A DNA stretch of 64,000 nucleotides from Siphonodentalium dalli (GCA_032622095.1 CP136063.1:207749934-207813933); one strand, 5' to 3'; shown: positions 29,293-43,853, counted from the first letter of the stretch. Notes: generated by a model not told the origin, from the sequence alone. Made by a program: numbers and translations.

Positions 29293-29996
29293 GACGAGGC
29301 AAGACCATGTGGATTTATATATAGGACGAGGCAAGACCATGTGAATTTATATATAGGACGAGGCAAGACCATGTGAATTTATATACAGGACGAGGCAAGA
29401 CCATGTGAATTTATATATAGGACGAGGCAAGACCATGTGAATTTATATACAGGACGAGGAAAGACCGTGTGAATTTATATATAGGACGAGGCAAGACCAT
29501 GTGAATTTATATATAGGACGAGGCAAGACCATGTGAATTTATATATAGGACGAGGCAAGACCATGTGAATTTATATACAGGACGAGGAAAGACCGTGTGA
29601 ATTTATATATAGGACGAGGCAAGACCATGTGAATTTATATATAGGACGAGGCAAGACCATGTGAATTTATATACAGGACGAGGCAAGACCTTGTGAATTT
29701 ATATATAGGACGAGGCAAGACCTTGTGGATTTATATATAGGACGAGGCAAGACCATGTGAATTTATATATAGGACGAGGCAAGACCGTGTGAATTTATAT
29801 ATAGGACGAGGCAAGACCATGTGAATTTATATACAGGACGAGGAAAGACCGTGTGAATTTATATATAGGACGAGGCAAGACCATGTGAATTTATATATAG
29901 GACGAGGCAAGACCGTGTGAATTTATATATAGGACGAGGCAAGACCATGTGAATTTATATACAGGACGAGGAAAGACCATGTGAATTTATATATAG
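29293..29996 (+). repeat. 704-bp higher-order block, copy 1 (22 units)
   Basis: This is the left copy of a tandem duplication. Markers are an opening A-CATG-GGA unit, type C CGTG units following ACAG tails, and a rare adjacent pair of CCTTG units (the second with GGA) near 29,691-29,730. All recur 704 bp downstream in the same order with no difference seen. Confidence 0.9.
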
Positions 29997-30700
29997 GACG
30001 AGGCAAGACCATGTGGATTTATATATAGGACGAGGCAAGACCATGTGAATTTATATATAGGACGAGGCAAGACCATGTGAATTTATATACAGGACGAGGC
30101 AAGACCATGTGAATTTATATATAGGACGAGGCAAGACCATGTGAATTTATATACAGGACGAGGAAAGACCGTGTGAATTTATATATAGGACGAGGCAAGA
30201 CCATGTGAATTTATATATAGGACGAGGCAAGACCATGTGAATTTATATATAGGACGAGGCAAGACCATGTGAATTTATATACAGGACGAGGAAAGACCGT
30301 GTGAATTTATATATAGGACGAGGCAAGACCATGTGAATTTATATATAGGACGAGGCAAGACCATGTGAATTTATATACAGGACGAGGCAAGACCTTGTGA
30401 ATTTATATATAGGACGAGGCAAGACCTTGTGGATTTATATATAGGACGAGGCAAGACCATGTGAATTTATATATAGGACGAGGCAAGACCGTGTGAATTT
30501 ATATATAGGACGAGGCAAGACCATGTGAATTTATATACAGGACGAGGAAAGACCGTGTGAATTTATATATAGGACGAGGCAAGACCATGTGAATTTATAT
30601 ATAGGACGAGGCAAGACCGTGTGAATTTATATATAGGACGAGGCAAGACCATGTGAATTTATATACAGGACGAGGAAAGACCATGTGAATTTATATATAG
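29997..30700 (+). repeat. 704-bp higher-order block, copy 2
   Basis: This is the adjacent copy of 29,293-29,996. The CCTTG pair lies at about 30,395-30,430. The match ends at the next unit, which has GAA where copy 2 opens with GGA. Both copies lack type B entirely. Confidence 0.9.
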
Positions 30701-32300
30701 GACGAGGCAAGACCATGTGAATTTATATACAGGACGAGGAAAGACCATGTGAATTTATATACAGGACGAGGAAAGACCATGTGAATTTATATATAGGACG
30801 AGGCAAGACCATGTGAATTTATATACAGGACGAGGACAGACCATGTGGTTTTATACACAGGACGAGGAAAGACCATGTGAATTTATATATAGGACGAGGC
30901 AAGACCATGTGAATTTATATACAGGACGAGGACAGACCATGTGAATTTATATATAGGACGAGGCAAGACCATGTGAATTTATATACAGGACGAGGCAAGA
31001 CCATGTGAATTTATATATAGGACGAGGCAAGACCATGTGAATTTATATATAGGACGAGGCAAGACCATGTGAATTTATATATAGGACGAGGCAAGACCAT
31101 GTGAATTTATATATAGGACGAGGCAAGACCATGTGAATTTATATACAGGACGAGGACAGACCATGTGGTTTTATACACAGGACGAGGAAAGACCATGTGA
31201 ATTTATATATAGGACGAGGCAAGACCATGTGAATTTATATACAGGACGAGGACAGACCATGTGAATTTATATATAGGACGAGGCAAGACCATGTGAATTT
31301 ATATACAGGACGAGGCAAGACCATGTGAATTTATATATAGGACGAGGCAAGACCATGTGAATTTATATATAGGACGAGGCAAGACCATGTGAATTTATAT
31401 ATAGGACGAGGCAAGACCGTGTGAATTTATATATAGGACGAGGCAAGACCATGTGAATTTATATATAGGACGAGGCAAGACCATGTGAATTTATATACAG
31501 GACGAGGACAGACCATGTGGTTTTATACACAGGACGAGGACAGACCATGTGGTTTTATACACAGGACGAGGAAAGACCATGTGAATTTATATACAGGACG
31601 AGGCAAGACCATGTGAATTTATATATAGGACGAGGCAAGACCATGTGAATTTATATATAGGACGAGGCAAGACCATGTGAATTTATATATAGGACGAGGC
31701 AAGACCATGTGAATTTATATATAGGACGAGGCAAGACCATGTGAATTTATATATAGGACGAGGCAAGACCATGTGAATTTATATATAGGACGAGGCAAGA
31801 CCATGTGAATTTATATACAGGACGAGGCAAGACCATGTGAATTTATATATAGGACGAGGCAAGACCATGTGAATTTATATATAGGACGAGGCAAGACCAT
31901 GTGAATTTATATATAGGACGAGGCAAGACCATGTGAATTTATATACAGGACGAGGCAAGACCATGTGAATTTATATACAGGACGAGGACAGACCATGTGG
32001 TTTTATACACAGGACGAGGACAGACCATGTGGTTTTATACACAGGACGAGGAAAGACCATGTGAATTTATATACAGGACGAGGCAAGACCATGTGGATTT
32101 ATATATAGGACGAGGCAAGACCATGTGAATTTATATATAGGACGAGGCAAGACCATGTGAATTTATATATAGGACGAGGCAAGACCATGTGAATTTATAT
32201 ACAGGACGAGGCAAGACCATGTGAATTTATATATAGGACGAGGCAAGACCACGTGAATTTATATATAGGACGAGGCAAGACCATGTGAATTTATATATAG
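30701..32300 (+). repeat. Amplified modules with type D and GGTTTTATACACAG units
   Basis: A distinctive unit with GACAG in the variable block, GGT at positions 19-21 and an ACACAG tail starts at 30,829, 31,149, 31,501, 31,533, 31,981 and 32,013. At the last two sites it is doubled. Each single unit or doublet is followed by a type C unit. Spacings are 320, 352 and 480 bp. All other units are A with CATG. ACACAG tails are absent from the rest of the array until about 60.1 kb. Confidence 0.88.
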
Positions 32301-32780
32301 GACGAGGCAAGACCATGTGAATTTATATACAGGACGAGGAAAGACCATGTGAATTTATATATAGGACGAGGCAAGACCAAGTGAATTTATATACAGGACG
32401 AGGCAAGACCATGTGAATTTATATATAGGACGAGGCAAGACCATGTGAATTTATATACAGGACGAGGCAAGACCATGTGAATTTATATATAGGACGAGGC
32501 AAGACCATGTGAATTTATATATAGGACGAGGCAAGACCATGTGAATTTATATATAGGACGAGGCAAGACCGTGTGAATTTATATATAGGACGAGGCAAGA
32601 CCATGTGAATTTATATATAGGACGAGGACAGACCATGTGAATTTATATATAGGACGAGGCAAGACCATGTGCATTTATATACAGGACGAGGCAAGACCAT
32701 GTGAATTTATATACAGGACGAGGACAGACCATGTGAATTTATATATAGGACGAGGCAAGACCGTGTGAATTTATATATAG

Positions 32781-32846
32781 GACGAGGCAAAGACCGTGTG
32801 AATTTATATATAGGACGAGGCAAAGACCGTGTGAATTTATATATAG
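32781..32846 (+). repeat. Two adjacent 33-bp units
   Basis: Two consecutive GGCAAAG units start at 32,781 and 32,814, both CGTG with GAA. Together with the units at about 4,460 and 7,088 they are the only 33-bp units between 1.6 and 44.8 kb. They mark the junction between the A-rich, B-free domain on the left and the mixed A/B domain on the right: type B reappears in the very next unit. Confidence 0.93.
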
Positions 32847-34318
32847 GACGAGAAAAGACCGTGTGAATTTATATATAGGACGAGGCAAGACCGTGTGAAT
32901 TTATATACAGGACGAGGCAAGACCATGTGAATTTATATATAGGACGAGAAAAGACCGTGTGAATTTATATATAGGACGAGGCAAGACCGTGTGAATTTAT
33001 ATACAGGACGAGGCAAGACCATGTGAATTTATATATAGGACGAGGCAAGACCATGTGAATTTATATATAGGACGAGGCAAGACCGTGTGAATTTATATAT
33101 AGGACGAGGCAAGACCATGTGGATTTATATATAGGACGAGGCAAGACCATGTGGTTTTATATATAGGACGAGGAAAGACCATGTGGATTTATATATAGGA
33201 CGAGAAAAGACCATGTGAATTTATATATAGGACGAGAAAAGACCGTGTGAATTTATATATAGGACGAGGCAAGACCATGTGGTTTTATATACAGGACGAG
33301 GAAAGACCATGTGGATTTATATATAGGACGAGAAAAGACCGTGTGAATTTATATATAGGACGAGAAAAGACCGTGTTAATTTATATATAGGACGAGAAAA
33401 GACCGTGTTAATTTATATATAGGACGAGGCAAGACCGTGTTAATTTATATATAGGACGAGGCAAGACCATGTGAATTTATATATAGGACGAGGCAAGACC
33501 ATGTTAATTTATATATAGGACGAGGCAAGACCATGTTAATTTATATATAGGACGAGGCAAGACCGTGTTAATTTATATATAGGACGAGAAAAGACCGTGT
33601 TAATTTATATATAGGACGAGGCAAGACCGTGTGAATTTATATATAGGACGAGGCAAGACCATGTGAATTTATATACAGGACGAGGAAAGACCATGTGAAT
33701 TTATATATAGGACGAGGCAAGACCGTGTGAATTTATATATAGGACGAGGCAAGACCGTGTGAATTTATATATAGGACGAGGCAAGACCGTGTTAATTTAT
33801 ATATAGGACGAGGCAAGACCATGTGAATTTATATACAGGACGAGGAAAGACCATGTGAATTTATATATAGGACGAGGAAAGACCATGTGAATTTATATAC
33901 AGGACGAGGCAAGACCGTGTGAATTTATATATAGGACGAGGCAAGACCATGTGAATTTATATATAGGACGAGGCAAGACTATGTTAATTTATATATAGGA
34001 CGAGGCAAGACCGTGTGAATTTATATATAGGACGAGAAAAGACCATGTGAATTTATATATAGGACGAGAAAAGACCGTGTGAATTTATATATAGGACGAG
34101 AAAAGACCGTGTGAATTTATATATAGGACGAGAAAAGACCGTGTGAATTTATATATAGGACGAGAAAAGACCGTGTGAATTTATATATAGGACGAGAAAA
34201 GACCATTTGAATTTATATATAGGATGAGAAAAGACCGTGTGTATTTATATACAGGACGAGGCAAGACCATGTGAATTTATATATAGGACGAGGCAAGACC
34301 ATGTGAATTTATATATAG

Positions 34319-35278
34319 GACGAGGAAAGACCATGTGAATTTATATATAGGACGAGGCAAGACCATGTGAATTTATATATAGGACGAGGCAAGACCATGT
34401 GAATTTATATATAGGACGAGAAAAGACCATGTGAATTTATATATAGGACGAGGCAAGACCATGTGAATTTATATATAGGACGAGGCAAGACCATGTGAAT
34501 TTATATATAGGACGAGAAAAGACCATGTGAATTTATATATAGGACGAGGAAAGACCATGTGAATTTATATATAGGACGAGGCAAGACCATGTGAATTTAT
34601 ATATAGGACGAGGCAAGACCATGTGAATTTATATATAGGACGAGGCAAGACCATGTGAATTTATATATAGGACGAGAAAAGACCGTGTGAATTTATATAT
34701 AGGACGAGGCAAGACCATGTGAATTTATATATAGGACGAGAAAAGACCGTGTGAATTTATATATAGGACGAGGCAAGACCATGTGAATTTATATATAGGA
34801 CGAGGAAAGACCATGTGAATTTATATATAGGACGAGGCAAGACCATGTGAATTTATATATAGGACGAGAAAAGACCGTGTGAATTTATATATAGGACGAG
34901 GAAAGACCATGTGAATTTATATATAGGACGAGGCAAGACCATGTGAATTTATATACAGGACGAGGCAAGACCATGTGAATTTATATATAGGACGAGGCAA
35001 GACCATGTTAATTTATATATAGGACGAGGCAAGACCTTGTGAATTTATATATAGGACGAGGAAAGACCATGTGAATTTATATACAGGACGAGGCAAGACC
35101 ATGTGAATTTATATATAGGACGAGGCAAGACCGTGTGAATTTATATATAGGACGAGGCAAGACCGTGTGAATTTATATATAGGACGAGGCAAGACCGTGT
35201 GAATTTATATATAGGACGAGGCAAGACCATGTGAATTTATATATAGGACGAGAAAAGACCATGTGAATTTATATATAG
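34319..35278 (+). repeat. Thirty-unit block, copy 2 of the dispersed pair
   Basis: This matches 26,861-27,820 over 960 bp with two single-base differences, at an offset of 7,458 bp (231 units of 32 bp plus two of 33 bp). Its flanks do not match: an A unit precedes it here where a B unit precedes copy 1, and an A unit with TTATTTT follows here where a C unit follows copy 1. The 704-bp, D/ACACAG and GATTTT blocks lie between the copies. Confidence 0.9.
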
Positions 35279-38200
35279 GACGAGGCAAGACCATGTTATT
35301 TTATATATAGGACGAGAAAAGACCGTGTGTATTTATATATAGGACGAGAAAAGACCATGTGAATTTATATATAGGACGAGGCAAGACCATGTGAATTTAT
35401 ATATAGGACGAGGCAAGACCGTGTGAATTTATATATAGGACGAGGCAAGACCATGTGAATTTATATACAGGACGAGGCAAGACCATGTGTATTTATATAT
35501 AGGACGAGGCAAGACCATGTTAATTTATATATAGGACGAGGCAAGACCATGTGAATTTATATATAGGACGAGGCAAGACCGTGTGTATTTATATATAGGA
35601 CGAGAAAAGACCTTGTGAATTTATATATAGGACGAGGCAAGACCATGTGAATTTATATACAGGACGAGAAAAGACCATGTGAATTTATATACAGGACGAG
35701 AAAAGACCATGTGAATTTATATATAGGACGAGAAAAGACCGTGTGTATTTATATATAGGACGAGAAAAGACCTTGTGAATTTATATATAGGACGAGAAAA
35801 GACCGTGTGAATTTATATATAGGACGAGGCAAGACCATGTGAATTTATATACAGGACGAGAAAAGACCATGTGAATTTATATACAGGACGAGAAAAGACC
35901 ATGTGAATTTATATATAGGACGAGGCAAGACCATGTGAATTTATATACAGGACGAGAAAAGACCATGTGAATTTATATATAGGACGAGGCAAGACCATGT
36001 GAATTTATATATAGGACGAGAAAAGACCGTGTGAATTTATATATAGGACGAGGCAAGACCGTGTGAATTTATATATAGGACGAGGCAAGACCGTGTGAAT
36101 TTATATATAGGACGAGGCAAGACCGTGTGAATTTATATATAGGACGAGAAAAGACCGTGTGAATTTATATATAGGACGAGGCAAGACCGTGTGAATTTAT
36201 ATATAGGACGAGGCAAGACCGTGTGAATTTATATATAGGACGAGGCAAGACCGTGTGAATTTATATATAGGACGAGAAAAGACCGTGTGAATTTATATAA
36301 AGGACGAGAAAAGACCATGTGAATTTATATATAGGACGAGAAAAGACCATGTGAATTTATATAAAGGACGAGGCAAGACCATGTGAATTTATATACAGGA
36401 CGAGGCAAGACCGTGTTAATTTATATACAGGACGAGGCAAGACCATGTGAATTTATATATAGGACGAGGCAAGACCATGTGAATTTATATATAGGACGAG
36501 GCAAGACCATGTGAATTTATATATAGGACGAGGCAAGACCATGTGAATTTATATATAGGACGAGGCAAGACCGTGTGAATTTATATATAGGACGAGGCAA
36601 GACCGTGTGAATTTATATATAGGACGAGAAAAGACCGTGTGAATTTATATATAGGACGAGGCAAGACCGTGTGAATTTATATATAGGACGAGGCAAGACC
36701 ATGTGAATTTATATATAGGACGAGGCAAGACCATGTGAATTTATATATAGGACGAGGCAAGACCATGTGAATTTATATATAGGACGAGAAAAGACCGTGT
36801 GAATTTATATATAGGACGAGGCAAGACCGTGTGAATTTATATATAGGACGAGGCAAGACCATGTGAATTTATATATAGGACGAGAAAAGACCGTGTGAAT
36901 TTATATATAGGACGAGAAAAGACCGTGTGAATTTATATATAGGACGAGGCAAGACCGTGTGAATTTATATATAGGACGAGGCAAGACCATGTGAATTTAT
37001 ATATAGGACGAGAAAAGACCGTGTGAATTTATATATAGGACGAGGCAAGACCGTGTGAATTTATATATAGGACGAGGCAAGACCATGTGAATTTATATAT
37101 AGGACGAGAAAAGACCGTGTGAATTTATATATAGGACGAGAAAAGACCGTGTGAATTTATATATAGGACGAGGCAAGACCGTGTGAATTTATATATAGGA
37201 CGAGGCAAGACCGTGTGAATTTATATATAGGACGAGGCAAGACCATGTGAATTTATATATAGGACGAGACAAGACCATGTGTATTTATATATAGGACGAG
37301 GCAAGACCATGTGTATTTATATATAGGACGAGGCAAGACCGTGTGAATTTATATATAGGACGAGGCAAGACCATGTGTATTTATATTTAGGACGAGGCAA
37401 GACCATGTGAATTTATATATAGGACGAGGCAAGACCATGTGTATTTATATATAGGACGAGGCAAGACCGTGTGAATTTATATATAGGACGAGGCAAGACC
37501 GTGTGAATTTATATATAGGACGAGAAAAGACCGTGTGAATTTATATATAGGACGAGGCAAGACCGTGTGAATTTATATATAGGACGAGGCAAGACCATGT
37601 GTATTTATATATAGGACGAGGCAAGACCATGTGAATTTATATATAGGACGAGGCAAGACCATGTGTATTTATATATAGGACGAGGCAAGACCGTGTGAAT
37701 TTATATATAGGACGAGGCAAGACCATGTGAATTTATATATAGGACGAGAAAAGACCGTGTGAATTTATATATAGGACGAGGCAAGACCGTGTGAATTTAT
37801 ATATAGGACGAGGCAAGACCATGTGAATTTATATATAGGACGAGAAAAGACCGTGTGAATTTATATATAGGACGAGAAAAGACCGTGTGAATTTATATAT
37901 AGGACGAGGCAAGACCGTGTGAATTTATATATAGGACGAGGCAAGACCATGTGAATTTATATATAGGACGAGGCAAGACCGTGTGAATTTATATATAGGA
38001 CGAGGCAAGACCATGTGAATTTATATATAGGACGAGGCAAGACCGTGTGAATTTATATATAGGACGAGGCAAGACCGTGTGAATTTATATATAGGACGAG
38101 GCAAGACCATGTGAATTTATATATAGGACGAGAAAAGACCGTGTGAATTTATATATAGGACGAGGCAAGACCATGTGAATTTATATATAGGACGAGGCAA

Positions 38201-38798
38201 GACCATGTGAATTTATATATAGGACGAGGCAAGACCGTGTGAATTTATATATAGGACGAGAAAAGACCATGTGAATTTATATATAGGACGAGGCAAGACC
38301 ATGTGAATTTATATACAGGACGAGGCAAGACCATGTGAATTTATATATAGGACGAGAAAAGACCGTGTGAATTTATATATAGGACGAGGCAAGACCATGT
38401 GAATTTATATATAGGACGAGAAAAGACCATGTGAATTTATATATAGGACGAGGCAAGACCATGTGAATTTATATATAGGACGAGAAAAGACCGTGTGAAT
38501 TTATATATAGGACGAGGCAAGACCATGTTAATTTATATATAGGACGAGAAAAGACCGTGTGAATTTATATATAGGACGAGGCAAGACCGTGTGAATTTAT
38601 ATATAGGACGAGAAAAGACCATGTGAATTTATATATAGGACGAGGCAAGACCATGTTAATTTATATATAGGACGAGAAAAGACCGTGTGAATTTATATAT
38701 AGGACGAGGCAAGACCGTGTGAATTTATATATAGGACGAGAAAAGACCATGTGAATTTATATATAGGACGAGGCAAGACCATGTTAATTTATATATAG

Positions 38799-39118
38799 GA
38801 CGAGAAAAGACCGTGTGAATTTATATATAGGACGAGGCAAGACCGTGTGAATTTATATATAGGACGAGGCAAGACCGTGTGAATTTATATATAGGACGAG
38901 GCAAGACCATGTGAATTTATATATAGGACGAGAAAAGACCATGTGAATTTATATACAGGACGAGGCAAGACCGTGTGAATTTATATATAGGACGAGGCAA
39001 GACCGTGTGAATTTATATATAGGACGAGAAAAGACCTTGTGAATTTATATATAGGACGAGGCAAGACCATGTGAATTTATATATAGGACGAGGCAAGACC
39101 GTGTGAATTTATATATAG
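38799..39118 (+). repeat. Ten-unit block, copy 1 of a 480-bp pair
   Basis: The order is B-CGTG, two A-CGTG, A-CATG, B-CATG with ACAG, two A-CGTG, B-CCTTG, A-CATG, A-CGTG. It recurs at 39,279-39,598. The copies part at a unit that is CATG here and CGTG in copy 2. Confidence 0.88.
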
Positions 39119-39278
39119 GACGAGGCAAGACCATGTGAATTTATATATAGGACGAGAAAAGACCGTGTGAATTTATATATAGGACGAGAAAAGACCATGT
39201 GAATTTATATATAGGACGAGGCAAGACCATGTTAATTTATATATAGGACGAGAAAAGACCATGTTAATTTATATATAG

Positions 39279-39598
39279 GACGAGAAAAGACCGTGTGAAT
39301 TTATATATAGGACGAGGCAAGACCGTGTGAATTTATATATAGGACGAGGCAAGACCGTGTGAATTTATATATAGGACGAGGCAAGACCATGTGAATTTAT
39401 ATATAGGACGAGAAAAGACCATGTGAATTTATATACAGGACGAGGCAAGACCGTGTGAATTTATATATAGGACGAGGCAAGACCGTGTGAATTTATATAT
39501 AGGACGAGAAAAGACCTTGTGAATTTATATATAGGACGAGGCAAGACCATGTGAATTTATATATAGGACGAGGCAAGACCGTGTGAATTTATATATAG
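39279..39598 (+). repeat. Ten-unit block, copy 2 of the 480-bp pair
   Basis: No difference from 38,799-39,118 was seen, including the rare B-CCTTG unit. The unit just upstream is type B with TTAA, while copy 1 has type A with TTAA at that place. Confidence 0.88.
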
Positions 39599-41006
39599 GA
39601 CGAGGCAAGACCGTGTGAATTTATATATAGGACGAGGCAAGACCGTGTGAATTTATATATAGGACGAGGCAAGACCATGTGAATTTATATATAGGACGAG
39701 GCAAGACCGTGTGAATTTATATATAGGACGAGGCAAGACCATGTGAATTTATATATAGGACGAGAAAAGACCGTGTGAATTTATATATAGGACGAGAAAA
39801 GACCGTGTGAATTTATATATAGGACGAGGCAAGACCGTGTGAATTTATATATAGGACGAGGCAAGACCATGTGAATTTATATATAGGACGAGAAAAGACC
39901 ATGTGAATTTATATACAGGACGAGGCAAGACCATGTGAATTTATATATAGGACGAGAAAAGACCGTGTGAATTTATATATAGGACGAGGCAAGACCATGT
40001 GAATTTATATATAGGACGAGAAAAGACCGTGTGAATTTATATATAGGACGAGGCAAGACCATGTGAATTTATATATAGGACGAGGCAAGACCGTGTGAAT
40101 TTATATATAGGACGAGGCAAGACCATGTTAATTTATATATAGGACGAGAAAAGACCGTGTGAATTTATATATAGGACGAGAAAAGACCGTGTGAATTTAT
40201 ATATAGGACGAGGCAAGACCATGTGAATTTATATATAGGACGAGAAAAGACCGTGTGAATTTATATATAGGACGAGGCAAGACCATGTGAATTTATATAT
40301 AGGACGAGAAAAGACCGTGTGAATTTATATATAGGACGAGAAAAGACCATGTGAATTTATATATAGGACGAGGCAAGACTATGTTAATTTATATACAGGA
40401 CGAGGCAAGACCGTGTGAATTTATATACAGGACGAGGCAAGACCATGTGAATTTATATATAGGACGAGGCAAGACCATGTGAATTTATATATAGGACGAG
40501 GCAAGACCGTGTGAATTTATATATAGGACGAGGCAAGACCATGTTAATTTATATATAGGACGAGGAAAGACCATGTGAATTTATATATAGGACGAGGCAA
40601 GACCGTGTGAATTTATATATAGGACGAGGCAAGACCGTGTGAATTTATATACAGGACGAGGACAGACCATGTGAATTTATATACAGGACGAGGCAAGACC
40701 GTGTGAATTTATATACAGGACGAGGCAAGACCATGTGAATTTATATATAGGACGAGAAAAGACCGTGTGAATTTATATATAGGACGAGGCAAGACCATGT
40801 GAATTTATATATAGGACGAGAAAAGACCGTGTGAATTTATATATAGGACGAGGCAAGACCATGTGAATTTATATATAGGACGAGAAAAGACCATGTGAAT
40901 TTATATATAGGACGAGGCAAGACCATGTGAATTTATATACAGGACGAGGCAAGACCATGTGAATTTATATATAGGACGAGAAAAGACCGTGTGAATTTAT
41001 ATATAG

Positions 41007-41454
41007 GACGAGGCAAGACCATGTGAATTTATATATAGGACGAGAAAAGACCGTGTGAATTTATATATAGGACGAGGCAAGACCGTGTGAATTTATATAT
41101 AGGACGAGGAAAGACCATGTGAATTTATATATAGGACGAGAAAAGACCGTGTGAATTTATATATAGGACGAGGCAAGACCATGTGAATTTATATATAGGA
41201 CGAGAAAAGACCATGTGAATTTATATATAGGACGAGGCAAGACCGTGTTAATTTATATACAGGACGAGGCAAGACCATGTGAATTTATATACAGGACGAG
41301 GCAAGACCGTGTGAATTTATATATAGGACGAGGCAAGACCGTGTGAATTTATATATAGGACGAGAAAAGACCATGTGAATTTATATATAGGACGAGGCAA
41401 GACCATGTGAATTTATATACAGGACGAGGCAAGACCATGTGAATTTATATATAG
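41007..41454 (+). repeat. 448-bp higher-order block, copy 1 (14 units)
   Basis: The order is A, B-CGTG, A-CGTG, C, B-CGTG, A, B, A-CGTG-TTAA-ACAG, A-ACAG, two A-CGTG, B, A-ACAG, A. The single TTAA/ACAG unit and the single type C unit are the clearest markers. The same 14 units follow directly in copy 2. Confidence 0.9.
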
Positions 41455-41902
41455 GACGAGGCAAGACCATGTGAATTTATATATAGGACGAGAAAAGACC
41501 GTGTGAATTTATATATAGGACGAGGCAAGACCGTGTGAATTTATATATAGGACGAGGAAAGACCATGTGAATTTATATATAGGACGAGAAAAGACCGTGT
41601 GAATTTATATATAGGACGAGGCAAGACCATGTGAATTTATATATAGGACGAGAAAAGACCATGTGAATTTATATATAGGACGAGGCAAGACCGTGTTAAT
41701 TTATATACAGGACGAGGCAAGACCATGTGAATTTATATACAGGACGAGGCAAGACCGTGTGAATTTATATATAGGACGAGGCAAGACCGTGTGAATTTAT
41801 ATATAGGACGAGAAAAGACCATGTGAATTTATATATAGGACGAGGCAAGACCATGTGAATTTATATACAGGACGAGGCAAGACCATGTGAATTTATATAT
41901 AG
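41455..41902 (+). repeat. 448-bp higher-order block, copy 2
   Basis: This is the adjacent copy of 41,007-41,454 with all 14 units in the same order. It ends at 41,903, where a B-CGTG unit replaces the A-CATG unit that would start a third copy. The next unit is one of the only two 31-bp units in the window. Confidence 0.9.
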
Positions 41903-41934
41903 GACGAGAAAAGACCGTGTGAATTTATATACAG

Positions 41935-41965
41935 GACGAGGAAAGACATGTGAATTTATATATAG
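41935..41965 (+). repeat. 31-bp deletion unit
   Basis: A type C unit has lost one C of ACCATG, giving AGACATG. The register moves back by one base here. It is one of two such units (the other is at 46,258); both are type C with the same missing C. Confidence 0.93.
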
Positions 41966-43405
41966 GACGAGAAAAGACCATGTGAATTTATATATAGGAC
42001 GAGGCAAGACCATGTTAATTTATATATAGGACGAGGCAAGACCATGTGAATTTATATATAGGACGAGAAAAGACCGTGTGAATTTATATATAGGACGAGG
42101 CAAGACCGTGTGAATTTATATATAGGACGAGGCAAGACCATGTGAATTTATATATAGGACGAGAAAAGACCGTGTGAATTTATATATAGGACGAGGCAAG
42201 ACCGTGTGAATTTATATATAGGACGAGGCAAGACCGTGTGAATTTATATATAGGACGAGAAAAGACCGTGTGAATTTATATATAGGACGAGGCAAGACCA
42301 TGTGAATTTATATATAGGACGAGGCAAGACCATGTGAATTTATATATAGGACGAGAAAAGACCGTGTGAATTTATATATAGGACGAGGCAAGACCGTGTG
42401 AATTTATATATAGGACGAGAAAAGACCGTGTGAATTTATATACAGGACGAGGAAAGACCATGTTAATTTATATACAGGACGAGAAAAGACCGTGTGAATT
42501 TATATACAGGACGAGGCAAGACCATGTGAATTTATATATAGGACGAGAAAAGACCGTGTGAATTTATATATAGGACGAGGCAAGACCATGTGGATTTATA
42601 TATAGGACGAGAAAAGACCGTGTGAATTTATATATAAGACGAGAAAAGACCGTGTGAATTTATATATAGGACGAGAAAAGACTATGTGAATTTATATACA
42701 GGACGAGAAAAGACCGTGTGAATTTATATACAGGACGAGGCAAGACCGTGTGAATTTATATATAGGACGAGAAAAGACCGTGTGAATTTATATATAGGAC
42801 GAGAAAAGACCATGTGAATTTATATATAGGACGAGAAAAGACCGTGTGAATTTATATATAGGACGAGGCAAGACCGTGTGAATTTATATATAGGACGAGA
42901 AAAGACCGTGTGAATTTATATATAGGACGAGAAAAGACTGTGTGAATTTATATATAGGACGAGGCAAGACCATGTGAATTTATATACAGGACGAGAAAAG
43001 ACCGTGTGAATTTATATACAGGACGAGAAAAGACCATGTGAATTTATATATAGGACGAGAAAAGACCGTGTGAATTTATATACAGGACGAGGCAAGACCG
43101 TGTGAATTTATATATAGGACGAGGCAAGACCGTGTGAATTTATATATAGGACGAGGCAAGACCGTGTGAATTTATATATAGGACGAGAAAAGACCGTGTG
43201 AATTTATATATAGGACGAGGCAAGACCGTGTGAATTTATATACAGGACGAGGCAAGACCGTGTGAATTTATATATAGGACGAGGCAAGACCATGTGAATT
43301 TATATACAGGACGAGGCAAGACCGTGTGAATTTATATATAGGACGAGGCAAGACCGTGTGAATTTATATACAGGACGAGGCAAGACCATGTGAATTTATA
43401 TATAG

Positions 43406-43853
43406 GACGAGGCAAGACCGTGTGAATTTATATATAGGACGAGGCAAGACCGTGTGAATTTATATATAGGACGAGGCAAGACCATGTGAATTTATATATA
43501 GGACGAGGCAAGACCGTGTGAATTTATATATAGGACGAGGCAAGACCATGTGTATTTATATATAGGACGAGGCAAGACTATGTTAATTTATATATAGGAC
43601 GAGGCAAGACCATGTGAATTTATATACAGGACGAGGCAAGACCGTGTGAATTTATATATAGGACGAGGCAAGACCGTGTGAATTTATATATAGGACGAGG
43701 CAAGACCGTGTGAATTTATATATAGGACGAGGCAAGACCATGTGAATTTATATATAGGACGAGGCAAGACCGTGTGAATTTATATATAGGACGAGGCAAG
43801 ACCATGTGTATTTATATATAGGACGAGGCAAGACTATGTTAATTTATATATAG
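43406..43853 (+). repeat. Tandem 256-bp higher-order repeat with GTA and CTATG markers
   Basis: Six units (A-CGTG, A-CGTG, A-CATG, A-CGTG, A-CATG-GTA, A-CTATG-TTAA) at 43,406-43,597 recur at 43,662-43,853, eight units apart. The two units between the copies and those before copy 1 differ only by CATG/CGTG swaps and one tail change. All members are type A in an otherwise mixed A/B domain. Confidence 0.86.
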
